A DNA stretch of 64,000 bases. Origin: Comamonadaceae bacterium (GTDB lineage Bacteria > Pseudomonadota > Gammaproteobacteria > Burkholderiales > Burkholderiaceae_C). The notes below the pieces were generated by a model. The model was not told where the DNA came from, ran no database searches, and saw only the letters and a list, made by a program, of their open reading frames with translations. Below, in pieces: positions 52,407-60,192 of this stretch. Position 1 is the first letter of the stretch. Each line of letters starts with the position of its first letter. The position numbers and the translations under genes are program-made. Where the stretch lies: the NCBI GenBank assembly GCA_947448745.1, contig CANFOQ010000002.1, positions 41,778 to 105,777 of the forward strand, given 5' to 3'.

Positions 52407-54296
52407 ATGAAAAATTTCTTTTTGTTTATTTGCGGGATGCTCGTGTCGTTCCAATTGCATGCTCAAGATATTGGATACAGCCTGAAAAAAAGCTATCTGA
52501 TTGACTCGTCAGAAATCGTGACAGTTGAAAATCTGAAGGTGGCAAATTTCATTCCCTATCAATATGATTTGCATTTGGGTTTTCAAAGCAAACCAGTTTG
52601 GCTTAAATTTAATATTAAACCTATTGAGATCAGTAATTCAGATAAATTGGTTTTGCCCTTTGGCGATAGTCAGATTATTTTAAGAATGGGCCCCTATCAA
52701 CTAGATTCAATTGAGTTGTATGAACCTCAGGGTGCCAATTGGTTGGTACAAAAAACGGGCGACAGGGAACATGTTACAAATCGAATTTGTCCTGATGATA
52801 CACATTGCATGGCATTGTCGAGTCCACCGGATAGAGAGATAACAGTTTTCTTGAAGGTTAGTCAGAGGGGTGTTTTCTCAGTACGTGCAGAAGTTTTGCC
52901 TCTTAAGTCTTTAGCGCCAGCGGTGGCAAATGGTACAGCACGTAATAGTGCATCTATCGCGATTGCGGGCAGCTTGTTATTCATGGCCCTCGTGCTACTG
53001 ATGATTGAGCGAAATTTTCTGCTATTGACCTTCTGCTGTTTCCAAGGCGTTGTGGTTATTTTTATTTTGTCAACAACGGGACGAATTCAGTTCTTACTGC
53101 CGAGTTCAACACCCTATTTTTTGGATAACTTGACGCACCATATGTTCAACCTGCGGGTGCTGATGTTTATTTTGCTAGGGTGGGCCACACTGTCTCAATA
53201 TAAACCTAACAATAGATACAAATACATGGTGTTTGCTTTGGTGACGCTGTTACTACTTAACAATATATTTATTCAAATTGGAAAAATACAGTGGTTCATA
53301 TTGCTATATTTGCTTGCCTCTGGTGTTAATTTATTCGTGCAATATTATGGAATTTATTCCACAACCAATATTCCATCCAAAATTCGAATTTTATTGATAG
53401 TTGCTTATTTGTTGTATTTTTTTATTTTAGTTAGTGCCTTATTGGTGATTTTTGGTCAACTCATGCCGTTGGCAACTGCCAACTTCATTAACAGTTTTGC
53501 AGATTGGCGCACCAATGGCGGGCCAGCAGGCATCATTATTTTTCTCATTGTGATCATTCAGCAAGCTGAGAGAAAGTTGGCAACTTCTCAAGTGATTGGC
53601 AAATTGAGCTTGGAAGCGGCCAAGTCTCAAGCCAACGAGGAAAAACTCACGGAACGACAAACCTTAATTGATATATTGACGCATGAATTAAAAAACCCGT
53701 TAGGTACGATCCGGTTTGCATTAGCCTCTCTCAAAAAACAATCCACTGTTGACAACGATGCATTAGCTAGGGTTTCTCGCATTGATCGCTCCGTAGAACG
53801 CATGAATGAATTAATTGAGCATGTGGCGCATTCGAACAAAATTGATCGCTTTGTAATGACTGACGCTAAAGAATCAGTGGATGCCATGGAGTTGATAGAT
53901 GAACTGACGTCAGATCATTATTCAGATGGTCGTTTTAATATTGAGATCGAGGAGGGGGCCAGTTTTTTCACGCATCGACGAATGTTGTACGTAGTATTAG
54001 AAAATCTCATCAGCAACGCTTGCAAATACGATAACCGTCAAGCGCCGATTAGCATCATTGTTAGCTTACAAGCGAGCGTGATACTGATAGAAATTACAAA
54101 TAGCATCGATCCTCATATTCGTCCTGATGAAAACAAATTGTTCACTCGATATTACCGTCACGATGGCGTGCAATCTTTGCCTGGCATGGGTATTGGATTG
54201 AGCTTGGTCGAGGCTGCAGCTGAAAAGATCGATGTCAAAGTAAGTTGCCATACTGAACCTGAGTTGGTTTCATTCAAAGTAGAGGTGCCGTTATGA
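52407..54296 (+). CDS. 7TMR-DISM sensor histidine kinase
   Basis: 629 aa. Signal peptide (FLFICGMLVSFQLHA), a 7TMR-DISM extracellular domain of type 2 (~20-180, with SKPVWLKFNI), seven hydrophobic helices (~190-390), a linker, HisKA with His426 in LTHELKNPL, and a HATPase domain (VLENLISNACKYD, MGIGLSLVEAA). The extracellular domain probably senses a carbohydrate-like or small ligand. Its coding sequence is conspicuously AT-rich compared with its cognate regulator, whose ATG overlaps its stop. Confidence 0.92.
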   Translation: MKNFFLFICGMLVSFQLHAQDIGYSLKKSYLIDSSEIVTVENLKVANFIPYQYDLHLGFQSKPVWLKFNIKPIEISNSDKLVLPFGDSQIILRMGPYQLDSIELYEPQGANWLVQKTGDREHVTNRICPDDTHCMALSSPPDREITVFLKVSQRGVFSVRAEVLPLKSLAPAVANGTARNSASIAIAGSLLFMALVLLMIERNFLLLTFCCFQGVVVIFILSTTGRIQFLLPSSTPYFLDNLTHHMFNLRVLMFILLGWATLSQYKPNNRYKYMVFALVTLLLLNNIFIQIGKIQWFILLYLLASGVNLFVQYYGIYSTTNIPSKIRILLIVAYLLYFFILVSALLVIFGQLMPLATANFINSFADWRTNGGPAGIIIFLIVIIQQAERKLATSQVIGKLSLEAAKSQANEEKLTERQTLIDILTHELKNPLGTIRFALASLKKQSTVDNDALARVSRIDRSVERMNELIEHVAHSNKIDRFVMTDAKESVDAMELIDELTSDHYSDGRFNIEIEEGASFFTHRRMLYVVLENLISNACKYDNRQAPISIIVSLQASVILIEITNSIDPHIRPDENKLFTRYYRHDGVQSLPGMGIGLSLVEAAAEKIDVKVSCHTEPELVSFKVEVPL

Positions 54297-55036
54297 ACAT
54301 GGTTCCCATGAACAAAAAATTAGACGAACACGTGCCTTTTGTGGTGGCGGTGGTTGAAGACGATCGGTTGTTGCGACAAGAAATTGAAATTCATTTGCGC
54401 GCCAACCAATTCAAAGTCCACGCTGTCTCCAGCGGCGCCGCACTGGATGACTTGGTCAGTTCTGAACCCATCGATATGTACATCATTGATTTAAATTTAC
54501 CAGGAGAAGGCGGCCTGAGTATTTGCAAGCGTTTGCGTCAAACCTTGCCCAATGCGGGCATCGTCATCATGACAGCCCGCGTTGCGCTGCATGACCGATT
54601 AGCAGGCTACAGCCATGGTGGTGCAGATTTTTACCTCACCAAACCCATTTCTCCAGACGAATTGTTGATGGTGTTATTGAGTTTAGGACGCCGAGTGAAA
54701 AGGCTCAGCACTGATGGCGCTTGGAACCTGAGCTTGCGTGACCGCCTTTTGCTAGGCCCCGATCCTTGGCAAAAGTTGCGGTTGACTAGCCGAGAAAAAA
54801 CCTTGTTGGTGGCTATGAGCCATGCCAAAGACAACACCTTGGAGTCGGGTGCTTTGTGTGATTTATTTTCAGAAGAGGACTCCGACGAAGGCATGAGCAA
54901 ACACGCCTTGGAAGAGTTGATTGCCCGCTTGCGTAAAAAATTCAAAACCGCTTTAGGTCCAGAGTCCGAACCCGCCATCAAATCGGTCTGGGGCGTGGGC
55001 TACCAACTGTGTGTCCACATCAACTTGGTTTACTGA
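54293..55036 (+). CDS. OmpR-type response regulator
   Basis: 247 aa. A receiver with acid pocket Glu22/Asp23/Asp24, phospho-acceptor Asp66 in IIDLNLPGEGG and the conserved Lys in YLTKPIS, then a winged-helix DNA-binding domain (LTSREKTLLVAMS, LEELIARLRKKF, VWGVGYQL). Overlaps the kinase stop by ATGA, so they form a pair. A start at the ATG at 54308 is also possible. Confidence 0.92.
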   Translation: MNMVPMNKKLDEHVPFVVAVVEDDRLLRQEIEIHLRANQFKVHAVSSGAALDDLVSSEPIDMYIIDLNLPGEGGLSICKRLRQTLPNAGIVIMTARVALHDRLAGYSHGGADFYLTKPISPDELLMVLLSLGRRVKRLSTDGAWNLSLRDRLLLGPDPWQKLRLTSREKTLLVAMSHAKDNTLESGALCDLFSEEDSDEGMSKHALEELIARLRKKFKTALGPESEPAIKSVWGVGYQLCVHINLVY

Positions 55037-55037
55037 A

Positions 55038-55421
55038 TCACTTCTGGAAAGCGCCTTGGGCCAGCAAGGCTTTGGTGTCTTTGTGACCGCCCAGTAAAAC
55101 ACCTTTGTGAAACACCATGGGGAAGGTGGGCCAACCGGTCCACATCTTCAAGGCATTGCGTCTGCGCCATTGGCTGAAGTAACTGCCAAATTCCAAATAG
55201 GCATGGTCAAAGCCTGCTTCAGAAAGGGCTTTGCGCACCTTGGTGACTTCAGGGTTTTGCGCCATGCCAACCACCACAAATTCGTTGTTGTCGATGGCTT
55301 GCAGCACGGTTTCAACAATCTCTGCATGGTGCTTGGCGACCTGCTCTCGGATGTCGGGATGAAGATGTTGGTCATCAAGGATATGGCGTGGCATGTCTTT
55401 TGCAATGTGTTTTATAAACAC
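55038..55421 (-). CDS. Glutaredoxin-like protein lacking active-site cysteines
   Basis: 127 aa. The C-terminal ~75 residues follow the monothiol-glutaredoxin order: VVVGMAQNPEVTKVRKALSEAGF, then the cis-proline region WPTFPMVF and LLGGHKD. The CGFS/CPxC position reads GMAQNP, and no cysteine occurs anywhere in the protein. The N-terminal ~45 residues are an extension. It cannot act as a thiol redoxin; a glutathione-binding or regulatory role is possible. Start uncertain (GTG at 55421 or ATG at 55394). Confidence 0.8.
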   Translation of the reverse strand: MFIKHIAKDMPRHILDDQHLHPDIREQVAKHHAEIVETVLQAIDNNEFVVVGMAQNPEVTKVRKALSEAGFDHAYLEFGSYFSQWRRRNALKMWTGWPTFPMVFHKGVLLGGHKDTKALLAQGAFQK

Positions 55422-55429
55422 AATCTCCT

Positions 55430-55627
55430 ATGGAAAACGCCATCATCCCACAGTCCCCGCAGTGCAAGACCTGCACATTTTTGATGCCCTCGCAGTCATC
55501 AAAGACTGGCCTGCGTTGTGGTTTTGACTATTTCAAGGCCTCTGAAATTGCACGCAAATTCAAATTGATGACGCATTACCCCGAGGTCAAAGAGATGAAT
55601 GCTTGTGAGAAGTGGACGCCAAATTAG
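55430..55627 (+). CDS. Small four-cysteine hypothetical protein
   Basis: 65 aa. CKTCTFL, GLRCGFDYF and NACEKW give four cysteines that could bind a metal or Fe-S unit. It is divergent from the glutaredoxin-like gene with only 8 bp between starts. The ribosome-binding site is weak (CTCCT-rich on this strand). Plausible as a real gene from its composition and compact position, but not recognised. Confidence 0.6.
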   Translation: MENAIIPQSPQCKTCTFLMPSQSSKTGLRCGFDYFKASEIARKFKLMTHYPEVKEMNACEKWTPN

Positions 55628-55692
55628 TGCGCTGGGGTGTTTTTGCACCGTGATGGTGCCCGTCATGGTCTGCAACTATCATCAGTTGCATC

Positions 55693-57444
55693 ATGGCGCC
55701 TCTTGAAATCACGCTTGTATATCTGTTGTTCGCCGTCGTTGGCGTGGTGGCCTGTCGCCTGCTGCATTTGCCGGCCATTTTGGGTTATTTGATTGCCGGT
55801 GTGTTTTTGAGTCAGGGCGGGGCCTTAGTGCAAGACAACGAAGCCGCCGTGGCTTCGGTGGCCGAAATGGGCGTGGTGTTGTTGATGTTTGTCATCGGCC
55901 TCGAGTTCAACTTGCCCAAGTTGCTGCGCCTGAAAAAAATGGTGTTTGGCTTTGGCATGGCGCAGGTGCTGATGACTTTGTTGGGTACGTTGCTGGGTCA
56001 TTGGCTGCTCTACAAACTGGTGACGCAGTGGGGCATGCCTTGGGACCTCACCTGGCAAGGCGCTGTGGTGTTGGGTGCGGCCATGGCCATGTCAAGTACC
56101 GCCATCGTCGTCAAGTTGATGGCCGAACGTTCTGAAGTGGACACGCAACACGGCAGACGCGTGATTGGCGCACTGTTGTTTCAAGATTTGGCGGTGGTGC
56201 CCTTGTTGGTGCTGATTCCGGCCCTTGGTCAAATGAACGAGGGCAATGTCTGGACCGAGCTCGGCGTCGCGATGAGCAAGGCCGCGCTGTTGGTGGGATT
56301 GCTGTTGTGGGGTGGCCAAAAAGTCATGCGCCGCTGGCTGGAAATGGTTGACCGGCGCAACAGCGATGAATTGTTCATGTTGAACATCTTGCTCATGACT
56401 TTGGGGCTGGCTTGGCTCACTGAACACGCGGGCTTGTCATTGGCCATGGGCTCGTTTTTGGCCGGCATGTTGATCGCTGAAACCGATTTCAAGCAACGCG
56501 TGGAAGACGATATTCGGCCTTTTCACGATGTCTTGCTGGGCTTGTTTTTCATCACCTTGGGCATGAAGCTTGATTGGCATGTGCTTCAAGTGCAATGGCC
56601 TTGGGTCTTGGTGTTGGCCATCGTGCCTGTGGTGGTGAAAGCGGTGTTGATTGCGATGCTGGCCTATGCAGGTGGTGCGAGCAACGGGGTGGCTGCGCGA
56701 ACCGGTATTTACTTGGCGCAAGCGGGTGAGTTTGGCTTTGTGTTGCTCACCTTGGGGTTGGATCATGCTTTGATTGATCCGCGTTGGTCCAACCCGGTGT
56801 TGGCCGCGATGGTCTTGTCCATGCTGGCCACACCCATGCTGATTCAAAATGCCGATCGACTCATTTACCGCTTTTCTCCGGATGACTGGCTAGCGCAGTC
56901 ATTGCAAATCACCAGCATCGCCAAGCAATCCATCGCCATCGACCACCATGTCATCGTCTGCGGATTTGGCAACACCGGGCGGCATCTTGGCCAGTTGTTG
57001 GAAATGGAGAACGTCTCCTACATCGCGTTGGATGTGAACCCCGACGTCGTGAAAGCAGGGGTACTGGCTGGCCATCAGGTGCAGGTCGGTGATTCTTTCC
57101 AACTGTCTTACCTGATGTCTGCTGGCTTGGCGCGGGCCTCTGCGGTGGTGGTGAGCTTTGACGACACCCCGACCGCTTTGAAGGTGTTGGAATTGATTCG
57201 CCACCACATGCCCCAAGTACCCGTGATCGTGCGAACCCGTTTTGACAAGGACATGGCCTTGCTGAAAGCGGCCGGCGCAGCGGAAGTGATTCCAGATGCC
57301 TTTGAAGTGAGTCTCAGTTTGGCCACACACACCTTGTCGCAGCTTGGCTTGCCCGAGGAAGAGGTCAACCGCTTGGTGTTGGCAGAGCGGCGTTCACAGT
57401 ACACCCATTTGAAAGAAACTCAGGGGCCTGAAGCCATCAATTGA
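55693..57444 (+). CDS. Kef-type CPA2 monovalent cation:proton antiporter with RCK domain
   Basis: 583 aa. About twelve helices (VGVVACRLLHLPAILGYLIAG, VLLMFVIGLEFNLPKL) form the exchanger, and a C-terminal TrkA-N/RCK domain starts near 415 with VIVCGFGNTGRHLG and a nucleotide-binding acidic position (ALDVN). No TrkA-C domain is obvious. Probably K+ efflux or pH homeostasis. Confidence 0.93.
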   Translation: MAPLEITLVYLLFAVVGVVACRLLHLPAILGYLIAGVFLSQGGALVQDNEAAVASVAEMGVVLLMFVIGLEFNLPKLLRLKKMVFGFGMAQVLMTLLGTLLGHWLLYKLVTQWGMPWDLTWQGAVVLGAAMAMSSTAIVVKLMAERSEVDTQHGRRVIGALLFQDLAVVPLLVLIPALGQMNEGNVWTELGVAMSKAALLVGLLLWGGQKVMRRWLEMVDRRNSDELFMLNILLMTLGLAWLTEHAGLSLAMGSFLAGMLIAETDFKQRVEDDIRPFHDVLLGLFFITLGMKLDWHVLQVQWPWVLVLAIVPVVVKAVLIAMLAYAGGASNGVAARTGIYLAQAGEFGFVLLTLGLDHALIDPRWSNPVLAAMVLSMLATPMLIQNADRLIYRFSPDDWLAQSLQITSIAKQSIAIDHHVIVCGFGNTGRHLGQLLEMENVSYIALDVNPDVVKAGVLAGHQVQVGDSFQLSYLMSAGLARASAVVVSFDDTPTALKVLELIRHHMPQVPVIVRTRFDKDMALLKAAGAAEVIPDAFEVSLSLATHTLSQLGLPEEEVNRLVLAERRSQYTHLKETQGPEAIN

Positions 57445-57601
57445 TTTAATTATTTTTATCAAATGACCCTTTAGTTTTTCCAGTTAATGCCGATTCGTAT
57501 CTAATCTGACAATTCGTTTTGTGCGTTAACCGGCTTCATGAGCGGTCAATGGCGTGCAATTTCCTTGCAAAAGTTTGTTTTCGTATTGAAGAGGTGCTGC
57601 C

Positions 57602-58213
57602 ATGTCCGAAAAATTGTTTCAAAAAATCTCAACACAACTGGCGCCTTGCGCATGCTGCACACCGCCTGAATTGAAGTCTGCGGCTGGTTTGGATCGCCGC
57701 AGTTTCCTGGGCTGGGGCGCTGCGGGTGCCTTGGCTGGCGGCCTGTCCTTGGTCGGCCCCCAAGCCAGTTGGGCCGGTGGCGGTCATTACGAATCCATGC
57801 TGGTCAATTGCATCGACCCCCGTTTCACCACCCTGAGCTGGCAGTACATGGGTTTGTTGCAAGGCGTGAGCCGCGACAAACTCGAAGACAACTACAGCCA
57901 CTTCGTGATGGCCGGTGGCCCCATTGGTGCCGTGCATCCCAAATTTGAAGCCTGGCACAAAACCTATTGGGAAAACCTGGACATCACCGTGTCCTTGCAC
58001 CACATCAAACGCGTGGTGGGTTTGAGCCACCGCGATTGCGGCGCTGCCAAATTGGCATTCGGCGAAGCCGCCGTGGCCAACAAGGAAAGCGAATCGGAAG
58101 CCCATGGCGAAGCCTTGGCCATGTTCCGCGAAGCCGTGAAAAAACGCCACCCCAAATTGAGCGTCATCACTGGCGTGATGGACACCAATGGCAAAGTCGA
58201 CCTGATGGGTTGA
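57602..58213 (+). CDS. Tat-exported beta-carbonic-anhydrase-like protein
   Basis: 203 aa. A twin-arginine signal (DRRSFLGWGAAGALAGG, residues 31-47) follows an unusually long n-region with a CACC cysteine cluster (Cys16, 18, 19). The mature part carries a beta-carbonic-anhydrase-type zinc site: Cys70-Asp72-Arg74 in NCIDPRF and His143/Cys146 in SHRDCG. It would act on CO2 or an analogue outside the cytoplasm. The ATG at 57602 is preceded by GAAGAGGTG. Confidence 0.8.
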   Translation: MSEKLFQKISTQLAPCACCTPPELKSAAGLDRRSFLGWGAAGALAGGLSLVGPQASWAGGGHYESMLVNCIDPRFTTLSWQYMGLLQGVSRDKLEDNYSHFVMAGGPIGAVHPKFEAWHKTYWENLDITVSLHHIKRVVGLSHRDCGAAKLAFGEAAVANKESESEAHGEALAMFREAVKKRHPKLSVITGVMDTNGKVDLMG

Positions 58214-58217
58214 TGGT

Positions 58218-59342
58218 TTAGAGGCTGCTGAGGAAGCTCAGCAGCAACTGGTTCACAGCCTCGGGTTGCTCTTGCTGCACCCAATGCCCCGCCTGGGGCA
58301 GCAACTTGATGAAGCGCATGTCTTTGCAGGCCTGCGCTTTCATTTTTTCTAAAGCCCCCGGGAACTGATAAACACCCCAGTCGGCTTCGCCTGCAATGTA
58401 GGCGGCCGGCACATCAATGGTGTGTCCGCCATAGCGCGACAACGCCTCGAATTGCGCCAAGCTGGTGGCGCAGCGGTACCACTGCAAACCGCCTTGAAAG
58501 CCACGGCGCTCGTACTCGGCCACATAAACCGCCAAATCGGCATCGGTCAGCCAATGGCAGCGCGCAACGTCTTCGGCGCTGGGTGCATGGGCGGCCACCG
58601 CTTGCGCCATGGTTTGATCAGCTGGCATGACGTAGTAGTGGGGCAGCTGGGCCAATTCATCAGCTCGCCAAGCCTGCAAAGGCTGCGGCTGGTTCCCCAC
58701 CCAATCGGCGCTTTTGACATGGTAGTAGGCCCGCAAAAACGCCTGCAAGCCTTGGGCTGGATGCCACATGTCGGCGTTGGCTTGGACGCCTGCGTAATAC
58801 CACTGGTAGTGCTGACGTGGCGGTTGCAAATGCGCCAAGGCCGCCACTTCTTGGCTGAGGGCGGCATGGGTCGCGGACCAACTTTGGGGGTCCGGCGGAC
58901 CGGAAAACGGTGCGCTCATCATCACCACAGAACGGAACACCTCAGGGCGGGTGAGGGCGCACCAAGCAGCCACCGGTGAACCGAAGTCGTGACCGATCAC
59001 GGCTTTCACTTCTTGGATACCCATGGCTTTCAGCAAGGCCAACACATCGTCCACCAGTTCCAGCATGCCGCTGGCTTGCCAGTCGCCTTCAAAGCGGTCA
59101 TCGCCGCCTTCGGTGCGGCCATAACCACGTTGATCCGGGGCGATCACATGAAAGCCGGCAGCGGCCAAGGCGGTGAGTTGATGGCGCCAACTGAAGGCCA
59201 GTTCGGGGAAACCGTGGAGCAGCAAAACACAAGGATTGCCGGGCAGACCGGCCTGGAGGACATGCATGTTCAAACCCGTGTGGATTTGTACATGCCGAAA
59301 ATGAACGCCTGGAGTAAGGGGAATGATGTTGAGGGCGTCCAT
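58218..59342 (-). CDS. Alpha/beta hydrolase, epoxide-hydrolase-like
   Basis: 374 aa. HGFPELAFSW forms the oxyanion region, Asp in GHDFGSPVA is the nucleophile, and the catalytic His is in AGHWVQQEQPEA. The APDQRGYGRTE segment and the cap domain fit the epoxide hydrolase/haloalkane dehalogenase branch. Its ATG abuts the stop of the preceding gene (TAAATG), so the two are translationally coupled. A 9-bp hairpin (58224-58245) covers its last codons. Confidence 0.9.
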   Translation of the reverse strand: MDALNIIPLTPGVHFRHVQIHTGLNMHVLQAGLPGNPCVLLLHGFPELAFSWRHQLTALAAAGFHVIAPDQRGYGRTEGGDDRFEGDWQASGMLELVDDVLALLKAMGIQEVKAVIGHDFGSPVAAWCALTRPEVFRSVVMMSAPFSGPPDPQSWSATHAALSQEVAALAHLQPPRQHYQWYYAGVQANADMWHPAQGLQAFLRAYYHVKSADWVGNQPQPLQAWRADELAQLPHYYVMPADQTMAQAVAAHAPSAEDVARCHWLTDADLAVYVAEYERRGFQGGLQWYRCATSLAQFEALSRYGGHTIDVPAAYIAGEADWGVYQFPGALEKMKAQACKDMRFIKLLPQAGHWVQQEQPEAVNQLLLSFLSSL

Positions 59343-60152
59343 TTATTTCAGGACGTTCTTCAACAGATCTTCCTTGTCCGCATTCATACCAGTCTCAAAA
59401 CCTCTAGAAAACTGTTTGGCTGCTCGCAAAAGCAAGCGAGTAGGAATGCCATGTTCAAACGGCAGAACGTGTCGCGCAAAAAGAACTGGACCATTAGGAC
59501 CTTCGCGGGCCTCCAGGTTCAACGTACCCGCTCTTTGATTGGCTTTGATGGCAAGTTCCTCAACCTGCTCAAGTCTTACACCATCTCTTGCAAAGGCTTG
59601 GGCGATGAATAAGATTTGTTTTTTATCCATGACAACACGAGTCCAGAATGGGTAAGGAAAATTTCGGGTGGCATAAACGTCCCCGTTTTTTTCTATCCTT
59701 GAGTCTGTTCGGTTGTTGTTGTAAAAAGTATTGATCAATTCATTGTTGATGTCCACGGGCTTCCAAACTGTCACAACGGTATCACCCGCTTGGCTTCTGG
59801 TTTCTTCCATAATTTCAATCAAGTGAACCGCAATGCGAGCAGCATCATCCTTGAGAATGCGTTTGCTACGCAGGATATCAACCAAGCTCAGCATTACCTC
59901 ATCAAACACACTCATGCTGACTTGAATATCCGAATTGGCCGTTTGCATGATCTGCTCTCGGTAAAACCGATCGGGTTTGCGCATGGAATACGCATGAAAA
60001 AGTTGTTGGTCTCGAATCAAATTTTCAAGCTTGATATTGAAAAAATAATGACGCAGATCACGTTTTTCTCCGACCACTTCATAAAGGTCTTCAATTACTT
60101 TTTTAATGGTGGGCAGCCCACCATATTTCTCCATCATTGCAAACGCAACCAT
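59343..60152 (-). CDS. Truncated-haemoglobin-like domain without proximal histidine, fused to an unknown domain
   Basis: 269 aa. Residues ~6-115 follow the group 1 truncated-globin pattern: MEKYGGLPTIKKVIEDLY, then YFFNIKLENLIRDQQLFHAY, FYREQIMQTA, and FDEVMLSLVDIL. The residue aligned with the proximal F8 His is Asn73 (TANSD; AAT, one base from CAT), so ordinary haem ligation looks lost. Residues ~120-269 form an unassigned domain (PFWTRVVMDKKQILFIAQAF and a basic C-terminus). Cytoplasmic by sequence. It could be a sensor or scaffold coupled to the hydrolase. Confidence 0.7.
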   Translation of the reverse strand: MVAFAMMEKYGGLPTIKKVIEDLYEVVGEKRDLRHYFFNIKLENLIRDQQLFHAYSMRKPDRFYREQIMQTANSDIQVSMSVFDEVMLSLVDILRSKRILKDDAARIAVHLIEIMEETRSQAGDTVVTVWKPVDINNELINTFYNNNRTDSRIEKNGDVYATRNFPYPFWTRVVMDKKQILFIAQAFARDGVRLEQVEELAIKANQRAGTLNLEAREGPNGPVLFARHVLPFEHGIPTRLLLRAAKQFSRGFETGMNADKEDLLKNVLK

Positions 60153-60192
60153 CTCTAACCCTTCTCAAATCAACAAGGCCTGACTCGATTCA

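Noticed and set aside
58224..58245. Perfect 9-bp GCTGCTGAG/CTCAGCAGC hairpin between convergent genes
   Set aside because: It covers the last codons of the hydrolase gene and lacks a T-run on either side, so it is noted but not called a terminator.
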